A stretch of 64,000 nucleotides of DNA, from contig JAHGAU010000002.1 in NCBI GenBank assembly GCA_019925105.1, positions 1,984,001-2,048,000 on the forward strand, in the 5' to 3' direction. Both the position numbers and the translations under genes were made by a program. The stretch is from Niebla homalea (taxonomy: Eukaryota; Ascomycota; Lecanoromycetes; Lecanorales; Ramalinaceae). Positions 35,001 to 44,754 of the stretch are shown piece by piece. Position 1 is the first letter of the stretch; the number at the start of each line of letters is the position of its first letter. The notes below the pieces were generated by a model. The model was not told where the DNA came from and did no database searches. It saw nothing but the letters and a program-made list of their open reading frames with translations.

Positions 35001-37730
35001 AAAGATATCCTTAAAATCGTAATATTCCGCTAGAAGTTTAACCATAATTTTATTTATAAAAACCGTTTCCTCCGCGAAGTTATCCTTATAAATTATTATA
35101 ATTAAGATATTAATTAAGGCCTTATTAAGGAAATCTAGATGGTTATTTAAGTCCGTTATTAAAGTATAAAAGGTTTTAATCTTTTTTTCTAAGTCCTTAA
35201 AATAATATAAAAAGCCGCCGTATTAATAACTTTAATTAAGAAAAACTTTTTTTCTTTAATAAATTCCGGGGGAAGAAGCTTATTTAAAGGTTTCTTTTTT
35301 TTTCTTGGGGCTTTAATAGTTCCAATTTCTTATTTTTTAAGAATATATTTAAGGCTTAATAAGTTAAAGCTATAATTTAAAGGAACTTCGGAATAAGCTT
35401 TATATTTTAATAATTAATTCCGTTATAATTATATTAATTTAATATAAAGAAGATTTTATTAATTATAAAATAAATAAATACGTAATACCGTTTTATTTAG
35501 GATTTTCTAAGGATTATATTATATATTTTAAGCCGGGTAATAAATATAAAGGATTAACTTTTTAAGTGGCCTTTTATAGTTAATTAAAGATAAATAATAT
35601 AAATAATAAATCGCGAATATTTTCCTTTATAGTTTTAAATTAACTTAAATTAAGAAAGGGCTAAAAACAAGATTTAAAGTATTATATAAACTTAAAAGAT
35701 AATTCATTTATTAATAAAATAATAATTAATAATATTTAAATTAATTAAAAAAAATAAAAGAACGTATTAATTTCCGTAATTTATAAATCCGTTAATAATC
35801 CAGGGTTTATTATCTTAAATATTAAAAAGGTCTTTAATATTATCGGTATACTTAATTATAAAAATTTAAAAAGAATACGTTTATTTATCCCTTATAACGA
35901 CTTTTATAAGGTTTAATCTTTTATTGGCCCGTTTAAGTCTTCCGAAAAAATATCCTTTAAAGCGTAAGAAATCCGGCCGTTAAAGTCTTAAATAAGTTTT
36001 TCATTTAATTTTTAAGCGATATAATAAATTTAAATTAAACGCTCCCGGGTATTATTATAGTTACGTTAACGTTAAGGGTAATTATTTTAAAAATAATTCC
36101 CTTAATAAATAAAGTATTTTACGTTAAATAAGGGGGTTAACTTCGTTACGGCGGGAATAATTTATTAAGAACCGGACCCTTTAAAACCTCTTATTTTACC
36201 GGTAGGTTTAAATAAAATAATATAGGTTCTCGTGGTTTCTTTAATTTCCTTAATAGAAGCCCGATTGGGATTAAAAGTTTTTTATTAATAATAATATTTT
36301 AAGCGTTAAAAACGGTTTATTTTCTTTAAGTATATCCGGGTCTTTTTAGGTTATTTAAGTTATAGTTTCCTTAAAAAAGATTTTTATAAAATTAAGTAAA
36401 AAGCCGAATAATTAATTTATAAATTATAATTTTTAAATTCCTTTTAAAATTTATATACATAAAGACTTTAATTAAGCGGATAAAGTCAAGGTAAAATATT
36501 ATAAATTTATTTTTATTGGATATTCTTAAGGCTTAAAAATTATTAATTTAATCTTCTTTTTAATTAATATTTTTAAAGATTTAATTTAGGAAAGTTTAAA
36601 ACTCCTTAAGGGTTTAAAAACTTAATATAATATCCTTATTATATTTAATTTTTAGTTGCTTAAAAACTTTTAAGTTTAATAATATTAAAATATAATTAAT
36701 TTAAGTTTATATAATTAAATATTAATTTTTATTAATATAGAGTTTATAAATAACGCGGCGTTTAAAAAAAATAATATTAATTACGGTCTTCCTTAATAAA
36801 GGGTTCCGGGTCCTTAATTTTAATAAACTTTAACTTCTTATAAAGGGTTAAGGATAATAAAGATCGGTAAAATAAAAGGGTTAAAATTTTTTATTGGAGA
36901 TTTTTAAGCTTAATAATAAGGTTTACGTTTTAACCTTTTAATTTATAATTACGGATTATTAACGTTTTAAAATAATCTATATTTTCTAAGGGAAAGGAAC
37001 CTCCGTAATTTTATTATTATAAGCGGGTAATTTAATTTATTTTTAATTATAAATCTTTCTTAATATCGTTTAATTTTATTTTAAAAACTTATATTTCATT
37101 ATTTACGTTTTCGTAATATTATATACCGATATTACGTTCTTAACGTAAAAGGTTTAATTATTTTAAAAATTCCTTAGATTTTTTAAATAATACGGATTAA
37201 AAAGTAAAATAAATATAAGTTTTAATAAAATATAAAGTATATTTAATTAATTTTTTTAAGGTAATATTTTTTAATTTATAATAACGTTAACGGGTTACGT
37301 ATTCCTTATATCCTTTATAATTATTATTTATAACCGGGTTTCCGGTAATTAAATAATTTATTAAGTCCTTATTTTTCTATTTTACCGGGAAGGGGCCTTA
37401 TCCTTAATAAATAATATTAATTAATTAAGGTCCCCTTAAAAACTACTTTATAAGTTATATTTTAACGTAAAGGTTTTTAATAAAAAGGATTATTAAGGTT
37501 TATTATCTATAATCTCGGTAAATAAAGAATAAATTAAAAATAAATTAAAGTTAAGGAGGGATAATAATAAGTAAAAGAAAAAATTAGAAAAAGGGGGAAA
37601 AATGGGTCTTTTAACCCTTCCGTTTAGCGGATTCTATATTATAAGGGTAGTATTATAAAATAAAATAATGAAATTTATATTATAATAAGGTTTAACATTA
37701 TTCCCCTATATTGTAAAATACTCCTTAAAG
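32010..37730 (-). mobile_element. Ty3/gypsy element D, RIP-dead, minus strand
   Basis: Two clear pol landmarks lie on the minus strand. At about 34,838-34,741 the frame reads KAPYKSFILF then KFNGDLPLYVDYRGIN, the fingers region of gypsy RT. At about 34,320-34,201 it reads RLKIDPKKVNKVKN, then stop-PV, then a GFIGFYNFY motif, the RT-RNase H junction. Gag/pro should therefore lie toward 37,000 and integrase toward 32,500. It differs from family C at the same motifs. LTR ends are not resolved; about 37,560-37,730 is a candidate 5' LTR or leader because CpA/TpG density rises there. The limits given are approximate. Confidence 0.75.
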
Positions 37731-38276
37731 TGTTTTTTTCTTCCGGGTATTAAATATTCTATATTATATAGTAAATATAAAACCAGATATCCTAGTTAAA
37801 GGCTTTAAAGAGTAAAAAGGTAAATAATAAATAAGGATTTTATAAACTTTTATAAGCTTATTCTTAATTAAATTTATAGTATTTTTAAGGTTTACTTTAC
37901 TTATAGCCTTTAAATCGTTTTATTAATGCTTAACCCTTTAAATTGATTCTTTATATAGCTTAATAGAATTAATATTTATTTATTTAAAGCTATCGTAACT
38001 TTTTATTTTAACTATTAATGTTTTCTTATGGCCCGTCCGGATATTAATTGTTATACGTTTAACCGTAGTTATTGCTTATTTAATACCGTTATTAACTATC
38101 GGCTTACCGTCCGCTACTAATAAATATTATTAATAAAAAACTTTATTTTATTTTACTGTTTCTTACGAGAACGTAAATAGGTTAACTTTAATATAATATT
38201 AAAGTATAAGCCCCTCTAAGGTAATTAAAAGGTAAAGGGTATATTACGTATAATTAAAGATATTAAAGTATAGAGG
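37731..38276. repeat. unresolved RIP-degraded sequence
   Basis: This is AT-rich sequence with a few short stretches less depleted of TpG, for example near 38,020-38,110. I found no open frame of interest, terminal repeat or domain. Confidence 0.4.
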
Positions 38277-38412
38277 TGTAGGAGTGAAGGGGCTGAAGGC
38301 CCTAATATACCTAATCGGTGACACTCCTGGGTGCCGGATTAACCCCGGGTTTGGCCCGGGGTAGGCCCGGTAGGGCCTACTCCTAAGCTATAAATACCCC
38401 TGAACCCTGACA
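38277..38412. repeat. GC-rich LTR-like island
   Basis: This 136-bp sequence starts TGTAGGAG and ends CCCTGACA, with a TATAAATACC box about 25 bp before the end, and contains CCCGGG-rich palindromes (GGCCCGGGGTAGGCCCGG region at about 38,360). It is far more GC-rich than everything within kilobases. TG..CA ends and a TATA box suggest an LTR, but the 5-base flanks (AGAGG and TAAAC) do not match, so it may be one LTR of a larger element extending rightward rather than a solo copy. Confidence 0.45.
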
Positions 38413-41400
38413 TAAACCGGCTTTAATTACTTCAATATTAAATAACTAAATTAATTGGTTAATACGTAAGTTAAAAAATATAAATTAAATAATACTTTTA
38501 ATAGTATTATTATTAAAATTAAATCCTTAAAGAATAAAGTAGTTAATAAACTTTTCACTTTTAAAGATTTCTTTAAGCCGGAATAATATTTAGTAAAAAC
38601 TACCTTAAAGGTTTAATAAAACGGTTTACCGGGGTATTAATAAAATATTTACTTAATCATTAAGATTAATATATTAAACTATACGTAATCCTTATCCTTT
38701 AAACGTTTAATTATAGCTATAAATACTTTAAATATAATATTTACTTTTTATCGGATTAAAATACTATTATTAAAAGAGCAGAATATATACCGGCGTAATA
38801 AATATATTATTATTAATAATTAAATAAAGGATTTATAGTAAGTTTACCGTTATACGTTTAAAGTTTATATAAATCTTAAAAACTTATATTATTATATACC
38901 TTTAAACGGATAATATTAAAAGCGATACTTCTATCTTATTCAAATATAAGTTAATACTATTATAAATAATTAAATTATTATAGATTATCCCTTAAACTCT
39001 TAATTTAAGTAAATAAAAAAATAACGAGGTTTTATAATAAATAAAAAGGGTAAAACCTTAAATAATTCTTAAATAACCCGAACTTTATTTGATAAAAGGT
39101 TTAATAAGATTAAAAAGAGATAATTCCGTTACGTTAAATTAAAGTAAATCACGAGAATAAGTAATTACGGTAATAATTTTCGATAAACTTACCCTTAACT
39201 TTAATACGTCTTATAGCCGGTCCCTTAATTACTTTAACCAGAGTTTTAATTATTACTTTAAATTTATTTTAATACGACTTAAAATAAATAATAAGAATTA
39301 TCCGGTTTAATATAATTAATATTTTAATTACGTAACTTTACCCTTATTATAATTATTATTTAAAAATCGTATTAATTTTAAGGGTTTTAATTATTAAAGT
39401 TTCAATAAATAAATAAGCCGGTTTATAAATAATAAGTTTAAAAGGCCCGTAAAGCTTATAATAAGTTAAAATATTAAACTTTAAACGTCTTTAAAAAGCT
39501 ATTTAATAATATAAATTAATATTATAGAGCTCGGGGTATAAAAGTAATACTTAATATATTAAATAATATAAAACGTAATATTAAAGCCTATAAACCCGTT
39601 TATTATAATCTATAAGTTAAGTTAAGTAAAAAATATAATAAAAAATATTTTATTAAAGAATAATAAATTTAATATTAAACTTATTAACTAGCTTATTAAT
39701 AAGCTGGGGTTAACAGTAATAATAATATTTAAGTCTTAAGTAATAATAAGAGTAATATCCTAAATAATAATAATAACAATAATAAATAAAGAAAGTATTA
39801 TAAGGTATTAAATATATAACGTATAATTAAAGCCTTATATAAAGTAATTTATAAGAATGCTTTATTCATATATACTTTATTATTTACCATTTAAAAACAC
39901 TATATATACGTTGGAGAATTTAAGTATTACGTACGGAATTATTACGCTTACTTATTATACCTTTATAGGGACGTTAATAACCCGTATACTTTAATAAATA
40001 TTATTAAAAAATACCGTAATTTACTTAAAGAGTATAGTATTTAAGTAATAACTCTTTTTATATATTTAAAATTATAAAGTTACTGTGGGGGTCACAGTAA
40101 GTGTATGAGTAATGTAAGTTGATTGAGTAGGTGTCTTCAGTGAAGACCATGCTATGTACAAAATGAGCTGTCCTACACAAAGGACAGCGTCCTATCCCTA
40201 CCAAGGACAAAGGACAAAACATTAACTATGCTATGTACATATGCTTATGTCCTAACAGTTACTATATATATCTTTTAAGGTTACCCTTAGATTAATTTTT
40301 AACCGGATTATAACGGAAATACTTTTTAATTTTATTATTATACTTATTATACTTAATAATAAAACGGATAAAGCCATTAAAGTTCCCTTAAAAGGTATCC
40401 CGGTAATAATAGAAATAACGTTTTATTTAAGTTTTTAATATATTAAATATAAACTTAATAATATTATAGTCCGGCGAATAAGGAAGTAAGTATTAAATAA
40501 AATAGTTTTTAACTTTAACGGCTTAACGTATATAGTCTTTATAGTAGATATTAACGTTATTTAAGTAAATTACGTTATAAAGGTTAAGGAAAGCGTTATA
40601 ATAAAATAAAAGCTTATTAATAACTTATTTATAAACGTAATTATTATTAAAATAACCCTATTTAAGAATAATATAGGGTAAATAACTATTTAATAAGTAT
40701 ATTAATATAAAAAATTATATATCCCCTTAATTAATATTAATATAATAACGGATAAAATTATTAATTAATCTATATATTATTATACGTTAATAGCTTTATT
40801 ATTTAAAGTTATACTTATTAAAAAAGATGAGTTATTTAACCCTTATATAGATTATATTTATTTATTAATTATTTTATAATATTTAACTTTAAGGGCTTAC
40901 TTATTAAATAATATAACGGGATATATCCATTTTTTTTAACTACCGGTTAACGGTAAACTTAAATACTATAATATTTTACTCCTTTTTTAAATATATTATT
41001 AACTTATCGTTATAAATATAAAGACGTTATTTAAGGTATATCCGTATATTCTTTAATATAGCCGGATAAAGCTTATAATTTAAATTTAAATAAATAAATT
41101 TAAGAAATAATAACTATCCGATCGTTATTATACGTTTTTTTATTTATATATTATTAATATAAAGGTAATTATAATATTAATAATAATTAAAGACTTTTAA
41201 TAATACTTATAAAGTAAATAAAAGTCCTTATAATTAATCTTTTAATAAAATATATTAATTATTATATTATTAATAAAGAATTAAATATTATACCCGGAAT
41301 TAATATTATTAAATTAAACGTATACAATAATTATTAAATTAAATATAAATTAAAGTTAATAATTTATATAGGAATTATATATAAAACCTTAAAGTGGGTA

Positions 41401-41425
41401 CGCGTAAAAAATAATATTAAGGATT
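38413..41425. repeat. RIP-degraded element(s) of unresolved family, host of a solo LTR
   Basis: This is AT-rich, CpA-depleted sequence on both sides of the solo LTR at 40,084-40,257. Sequence left of 40,083 appears to continue at 40,263, so it is one older element. Plus-strand degenerate frames near 39,830-40,080 look protein-like, but I could not match them to RT, integrase or RNase H. Composition returns to normal at about 41,425, which is the edge of the AT block. Confidence 0.5.
40084..40257. mobile_element. solo LTR, family F, with target duplication GTTAC
   Basis: This 174-bp sequence starts TGTGGGGGTCAC and ends TCCTAACA, flanked by perfect 5-bp duplications GTTAC at 40,079-40,083 and 40,258-40,262. 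It is rich in CpA and TpG while its surroundings have none, so it was not processed by RIP. It includes the palindrome GTCTTCAGTGAAGAC and repeated AAAGGACA words. The end sequence TCCTAACA resembles LTR A (CCTAACA), but the rest does not align with it. Confidence 0.88.
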
Positions 41426-41707
41426 CTCAAGCAACTTGCTCGCGCTAAATGTACTACGCTAGGATAAGCACACTAGAGGCTAGCGCAACATGAGAGGACA
41501 TTTATTTTCTACATCTGCTACAAGTACAGAATTTCTGAGGATTACCGTCGAAATTCCAGGTGGGCTCTCACTTGCTGGATATTCCTTGATATCAATCAAC
41601 GTACTTCTGGAGGCAAGTCAATGCTCTTGAAAGATCCTACCTGTACCGTCGCTCCGCATTTCCTAACCAAACGTCTATCGTCCGGCGCATTGAACTGGGG
41701 CAGCATA

Positions 41708-42121
41708 ATGACGCCTCACCTGCACCCTCGGTCCCGCTTGACGACATCTTTATTTGGGACGACTCTAATGGTTTCGTTCCTGGTCGTGGCAATGCCTCAT
41801 ATTGTCCCGTGTCCTGTTCCCCGTCTGAAACTCGCCGACGAGGACTTTGACATTTTGGAGGATGGACGGCGGAGACGGCGGAGGAGGAACCATGCTCCGC
41901 AGAAGACTGAGGAGCCGGATGAAGATTCGAGAAATGATCAACTACCGAGCCTGGAACAGCAAAGAGATGCAATCAGGGGAAAGGCGCATGAATGCCCAGT
42001 CCCTAAACCTAGAGGTCGAATTTGGGAGTTCTTGGGCGTGACGCCTGGTTCAGATGCGGTTCAGAGACCTGACATGGCCATCGGGAGTCGAACCCAGCCA
42101 AGAGAGAGGCATGGGAAATGA
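41708..42121 (+). CDS. small conserved single-pass membrane protein, function unknown
   Basis: The single-exon frame gives 137 residues from the ATG at 41,708; the frame is open upstream to another ATG at 41,621 (166 residues). I prefer 41,708 because the protein then starts MTPHLHPRSRLTTS directly before a hydrophobic segment. Order of features: basic N-terminus, one membrane segment (about residues 10-30, LFGTTLMVSFLVVAMPHI), a CPVPR motif just after it, an acidic stretch, a run of seven arginines, an acidic linker, then ECPVPKPRGRIWEFLGV. The paired Cys-Pro-Val-Pro motifs recall an uncharacterised ascomycete protein family; that is memory, not a search. A mitochondrial or ER membrane role is possible. 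It is the first gene beside the RIP block and converges on the acyltransferase gene 135 bp away. Confidence 0.62.
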   Translation: MTPHLHPRSRLTTSLFGTTLMVSFLVVAMPHIVPCPVPRLKLADEDFDILEDGRRRRRRRNHAPQKTEEPDEDSRNDQLPSLEQQRDAIRGKAHECPVPKPRGRIWEFLGVTPGSDAVQRPDMAIGSRTQPRERHGK

Positions 42122-42256
42122 TCCAAAGACCACAGATTTTCATCTTTTACAGACTGAACCTGCCTCTCGCCCGGAGAGTTGGAATTGGGGCCGTCAAGAC
42201 GAGGTGCGACCATGGCACCAAAACTATGTTCCTTCGTCAGGACTACGTACAATGGC

Positions 42257-43822
42257 TTAAGCAGGGAGTTCAAAGTGCCGCCAACTATCCCACGCATGTC
42301 GTAATAGGCTCATTGGGACCGGACTGCCACGCCAATATCCAATTTCTCGAAATGGGACAACCAGAAGAGGCAATGTCAAGCACAACCAGCTAGCTGTCCA
42401 GATGAAAGCTACCACCTTTGACCATGACTGCTTTGCCATGCCAGGCGCATACCGAGATATCATCTTCGACACGAGGGTCTCAATCGCTATCCCTGGCACT
42501 TGGCACCAGAAAAAGCTTCCAACGTACAGCCTCATCATGTTCGCCGACATGTTTTCTGATAGAGGCTGTGGGGGTATCATCCCCATATGTACAGTTCCTG
42601 AAAGGAGAAAGGCTGTCGCGACCATGAAAGTGTATCGCACGAATGACCTGGCCGGCAAGCCCAGAAATGACGCCAGAGCTCGCCCGGGATTCCCCGTGAT
42701 CTCTCGCTCCATCTGATGCCACCATGTGCCCCACAGACCTCGCAGTCCTCGATCGTACACGGCAGAAAACCTGCCATAGAAGTGAGGCCAGGCATGCGGA
42801 GACCATTCTTCAGGGAAAAGGCCCAGCGCATTCGCCAACACGGCCGGAATGGTGGAAAGATAGAAGCCTCCAGAGATCGAAGCGAAGGTCTGCGCGGCCA
42901 GCGCGCATGAGCGTAAGAGGCGGGGCGGGAGGGTCTGCAAGAGGTTGAAGATGGGATTTGATGCACAAGAGGAGGGAGGATATGGATCATCGACTCCAAT
43001 GCCGCTGACGGTGAAATAAGGGTCGCACGGGACGTAAAGAAAGGAGGCGTCGAGGACCAGGTAGCCCAAGAGAACAACGGAAGCTGCATGTTTGACGTAT
43101 GCCAAGCGACTCATGGGCTTGTATGGTTGGCTTCTGTCGTGCGAGCGGTCTCCCACACGCCAGCCAACCAGACGGAGGGAGACGAGGAGGATGAGAATCC
43201 ATTTCCACCGCTTTCGTATGGCCAGTACGGGATACGGCTCTTCGATCACCTGGTCGTCATCTCCTGTCGATTTTCGGTCATCCTTTTGCGCTTGCATGGT
43301 GGCCTCTTCCTTCGTCTTCGCCCTTGTCCTGGGAGTCTGACCACTTGTCCTTTGCCTGACACCGTCGTCTCTCGCCTCTTCGCCACTGACTGACCCTACG
43401 CCCTCGGTCTCCGGCTTCTTCACCCCACCCGAATCTTTCTCTTCTTCAATCTTCACCCTTGCCCGCCAGAAAACCCTCCTTGCATCCGTCCGGACATCTC
43501 TGATACCGATCACACTTGTGCACCACAGCCCGCTCGTCACGCTGATGACGTCCAGGCCCCCAATGCACCACCAGGCATGAATAATGCAGGCATACATGAT
43601 GGGCAAAACAGTCATGCGCAGAGCCTGATGGGACATTTTATTGGGTGGAATGGCCAGCGCAAAAGGCAAGAGTAAAAGTGGGATGACATAAGATATTGAT
43701 TGAGGGCCTGGCATGAGGTGATGGGTAAGGTTGTGGTAGAGTAGGGGGAGGTCGTCGAGCGGGAGGTCGACCGTGGCCGGGGAGGAAGGGGGCGACGGCG
43801 GAGGAGGAGAGGGCGGGGCCAT
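42257..43822 (-). CDS. wax-synthase-like MBOAT-family membrane acyltransferase
   Basis: The single-exon gene encodes 521 residues from the first ATG (43,822); the frame extends nine codons upstream without an ATG. It is a multi-pass membrane protein: hydrophobic segments lie near residues 44-60, 70-95, 205-220, 245-265, 395-415, 430-450 and 465-490. The signature of the wax synthase/MBOAT_2 family is present: LRGLWGTWWHQMEREI at about residue 370, corresponding to the family's FWxRRWHQ, and a later membrane-embedded His in LLSGTVHMG, the expected catalytic residue. A low-complexity, charged, probably cytosolic loop (about 125-195) interrupts the first half. Fungal relatives transfer acyl groups to sterols, fatty alcohols or secondary metabolites; nothing nearby indicates the substrate. 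The N-terminus is Pro/Ser-rich and could be shorter. It is divergent from the NirA-like gene. Confidence 0.8.
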   Translation of the reverse strand: MAPPSPPPPSPPSSPATVDLPLDDLPLLYHNLTHHLMPGPQSISYVIPLLLLPFALAIPPNKMSHQALRMTVLPIMYACIIHAWWCIGGLDVISVTSGLWCTSVIGIRDVRTDARRVFWRARVKIEEEKDSGGVKKPETEGVGSVSGEEARDDGVRQRTSGQTPRTRAKTKEEATMQAQKDDRKSTGDDDQVIEEPYPVLAIRKRWKWILILLVSLRLVGWRVGDRSHDRSQPYKPMSRLAYVKHAASVVLLGYLVLDASFLYVPCDPYFTVSGIGVDDPYPPSSCASNPIFNLLQTLPPRLLRSCALAAQTFASISGGFYLSTIPAVLANALGLFPEEWSPHAWPHFYGRFSAVYDRGLRGLWGTWWHQMEREITGNPGRALASFLGLPARSFVRYTFMVATAFLLSGTVHMGMIPPQPLSENMSANMMRLYVGSFFWCQVPGIAIETLVSKMISRYAPGMAKQSWSKVVAFIWTASWLCLTLPLLVVPFREIGYWRGSPVPMSLLRHAWDSWRHFELPA

Positions 43823-44754
43823 GAGCGGAGAAGCGCACAGAGAGGCCACAAATGGAGGAGAGTGCGGTCAAGTAGCATAAGCAGACATGGTAGGCTTACG
43901 GCTGGCGCAACAGGATGCCACGTTTCCCCAGCTCTCGGAGTTTTTGTTTCTATACAAGAACGAGGCATGCTCCAAATGGATGAGGTCATCACCTGGAAGA
44001 GCGGCTCGTGGCAGATTGAGACTAGCTCAGGTACACATGCAAAATTCACCATATTCATACCGTCCACGGTCTCTCGATCATAGTTCTATACTTGTATATT
44101 CATTATTCAAGGTCTGAAATGATCATCCGCGCTATCCGTCTGTCAAGACTGCATAATCTAGAAGCGCAAAGTCTCCCTTGATTTGTCTATTGGAGCTACC
44201 CCTCATCCCTACCGAATCTTCCAAGCACCCTCGCACCTAATTGGACCATGAGTAAGGCTGCAGATCGTTGTTTTGATTGGACGTAGAACTACGACGGCAC
44301 GGGGGTAGCTCGAGCACTTCTTCGCGGCTGACAGGAGCCGATAAGGGCTTATCGGGTATCTGATGAGGATGTGGAAGGTGTGGGAAGGAAGGAAGGCCTG
44401 TTGCAGATGGGGAATATCGGGAGATGATAGGAGTTGCAGGCGGGATTTACTCGGTGGGGGGGGGGGGGAGGAACAGAAGCAAATAGAGCATAGAAACAGA
44501 CCTCCATCATCCTCTCATCTCGTCGTCTTATCTGCCTTGGCCTGTAATAATAATGATTGTAATGTTGTTGTAATGCAGACTATCGACGAAAACAGATACA
44601 GATACTGAGATACACACCACACGATATTCAGGAACGAAAGCTGCAAGTGCCCACTCTCTGCCCCCTCCCACCCCCCCCCCTTTCCCCCCCAAACCCCTGG
44701 GAGCCCCCCTCAAGTCTTGCTTTTTTGAAGCCTTCTCCGAGGAGATTCAAACAT
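43823..44754. promoter_or_regulatory. shared divergent promoter region with GATA sites
   Basis: This 932-bp spacer separates the start codons of the acyltransferase (-) and NirA-like (+) genes. It contains an exact palindrome CCGATAAG-GG-CTTATCGG at 44,338-44,355, that is, two opposed GATAA elements, plus a GATAGG at about 44,425 and another CTTATC at 44,527-44,532. Paired GATA elements are the known preferred targets of AreA/NIT2-type nitrogen regulators. Homopolymer tracts follow: G13 near 44,456 and C-rich runs at 44,667-44,695, the latter probably in the 5' leader of the NirA-like mRNA. No convincing extra gene is seen. Confidence 0.6.
44338..44355. promoter_or_regulatory. palindromic GATA doublet
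   Basis: Arms CCGATAAG (44,338-44,345) and CTTATCGG (44,348-44,355) are separated by GG. The site is about 400 bp upstream of the NirA-like start codon and about 515 bp from the acyltransferase start. Binding is inferred from the motif alone. Confidence 0.6.

Larger units (their letters stand above)
1..41425. repeat. RIP-mutated AT-rich retroelement block (gene desert)
   Basis: This is a continuous AT-rich block with no believable intact gene. The longest open frames are under 100 codons and show no family signature. CpA and TpG are nearly absent while CpG persists: the 60 bases from 18121 hold five CpG and no CpA or TpG, and those from 13321 hold two CpG and no CpA or TpG. That matches RIP, which converts CpA to TpA on both strands of duplicated DNA, and does not match methyl-CpG decay. 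Paired copies differ by C-to-T and G-to-A changes. Retroelement domains remain readable as degenerate frames broken by TAA or TAG where Trp or Gln codons are expected. Composition returns to normal at about 41,425. Confidence 0.93.

Noticed and set aside
1..41425. CRISPR array, prophage or bacterial operon
   Set aside because: No regularly spaced direct repeats, and the composition, LTR elements, introns and protein families are fungal.
42061..42110. Possible tRNA gene on the minus strand (GGGTTCGACTCCC like a T-arm)
   Set aside because: The T-stem pairs imperfectly and no matching acceptor strand, D-arm or anticodon arm lies about 70 bases upstream. It falls in the coding end of the small membrane protein.
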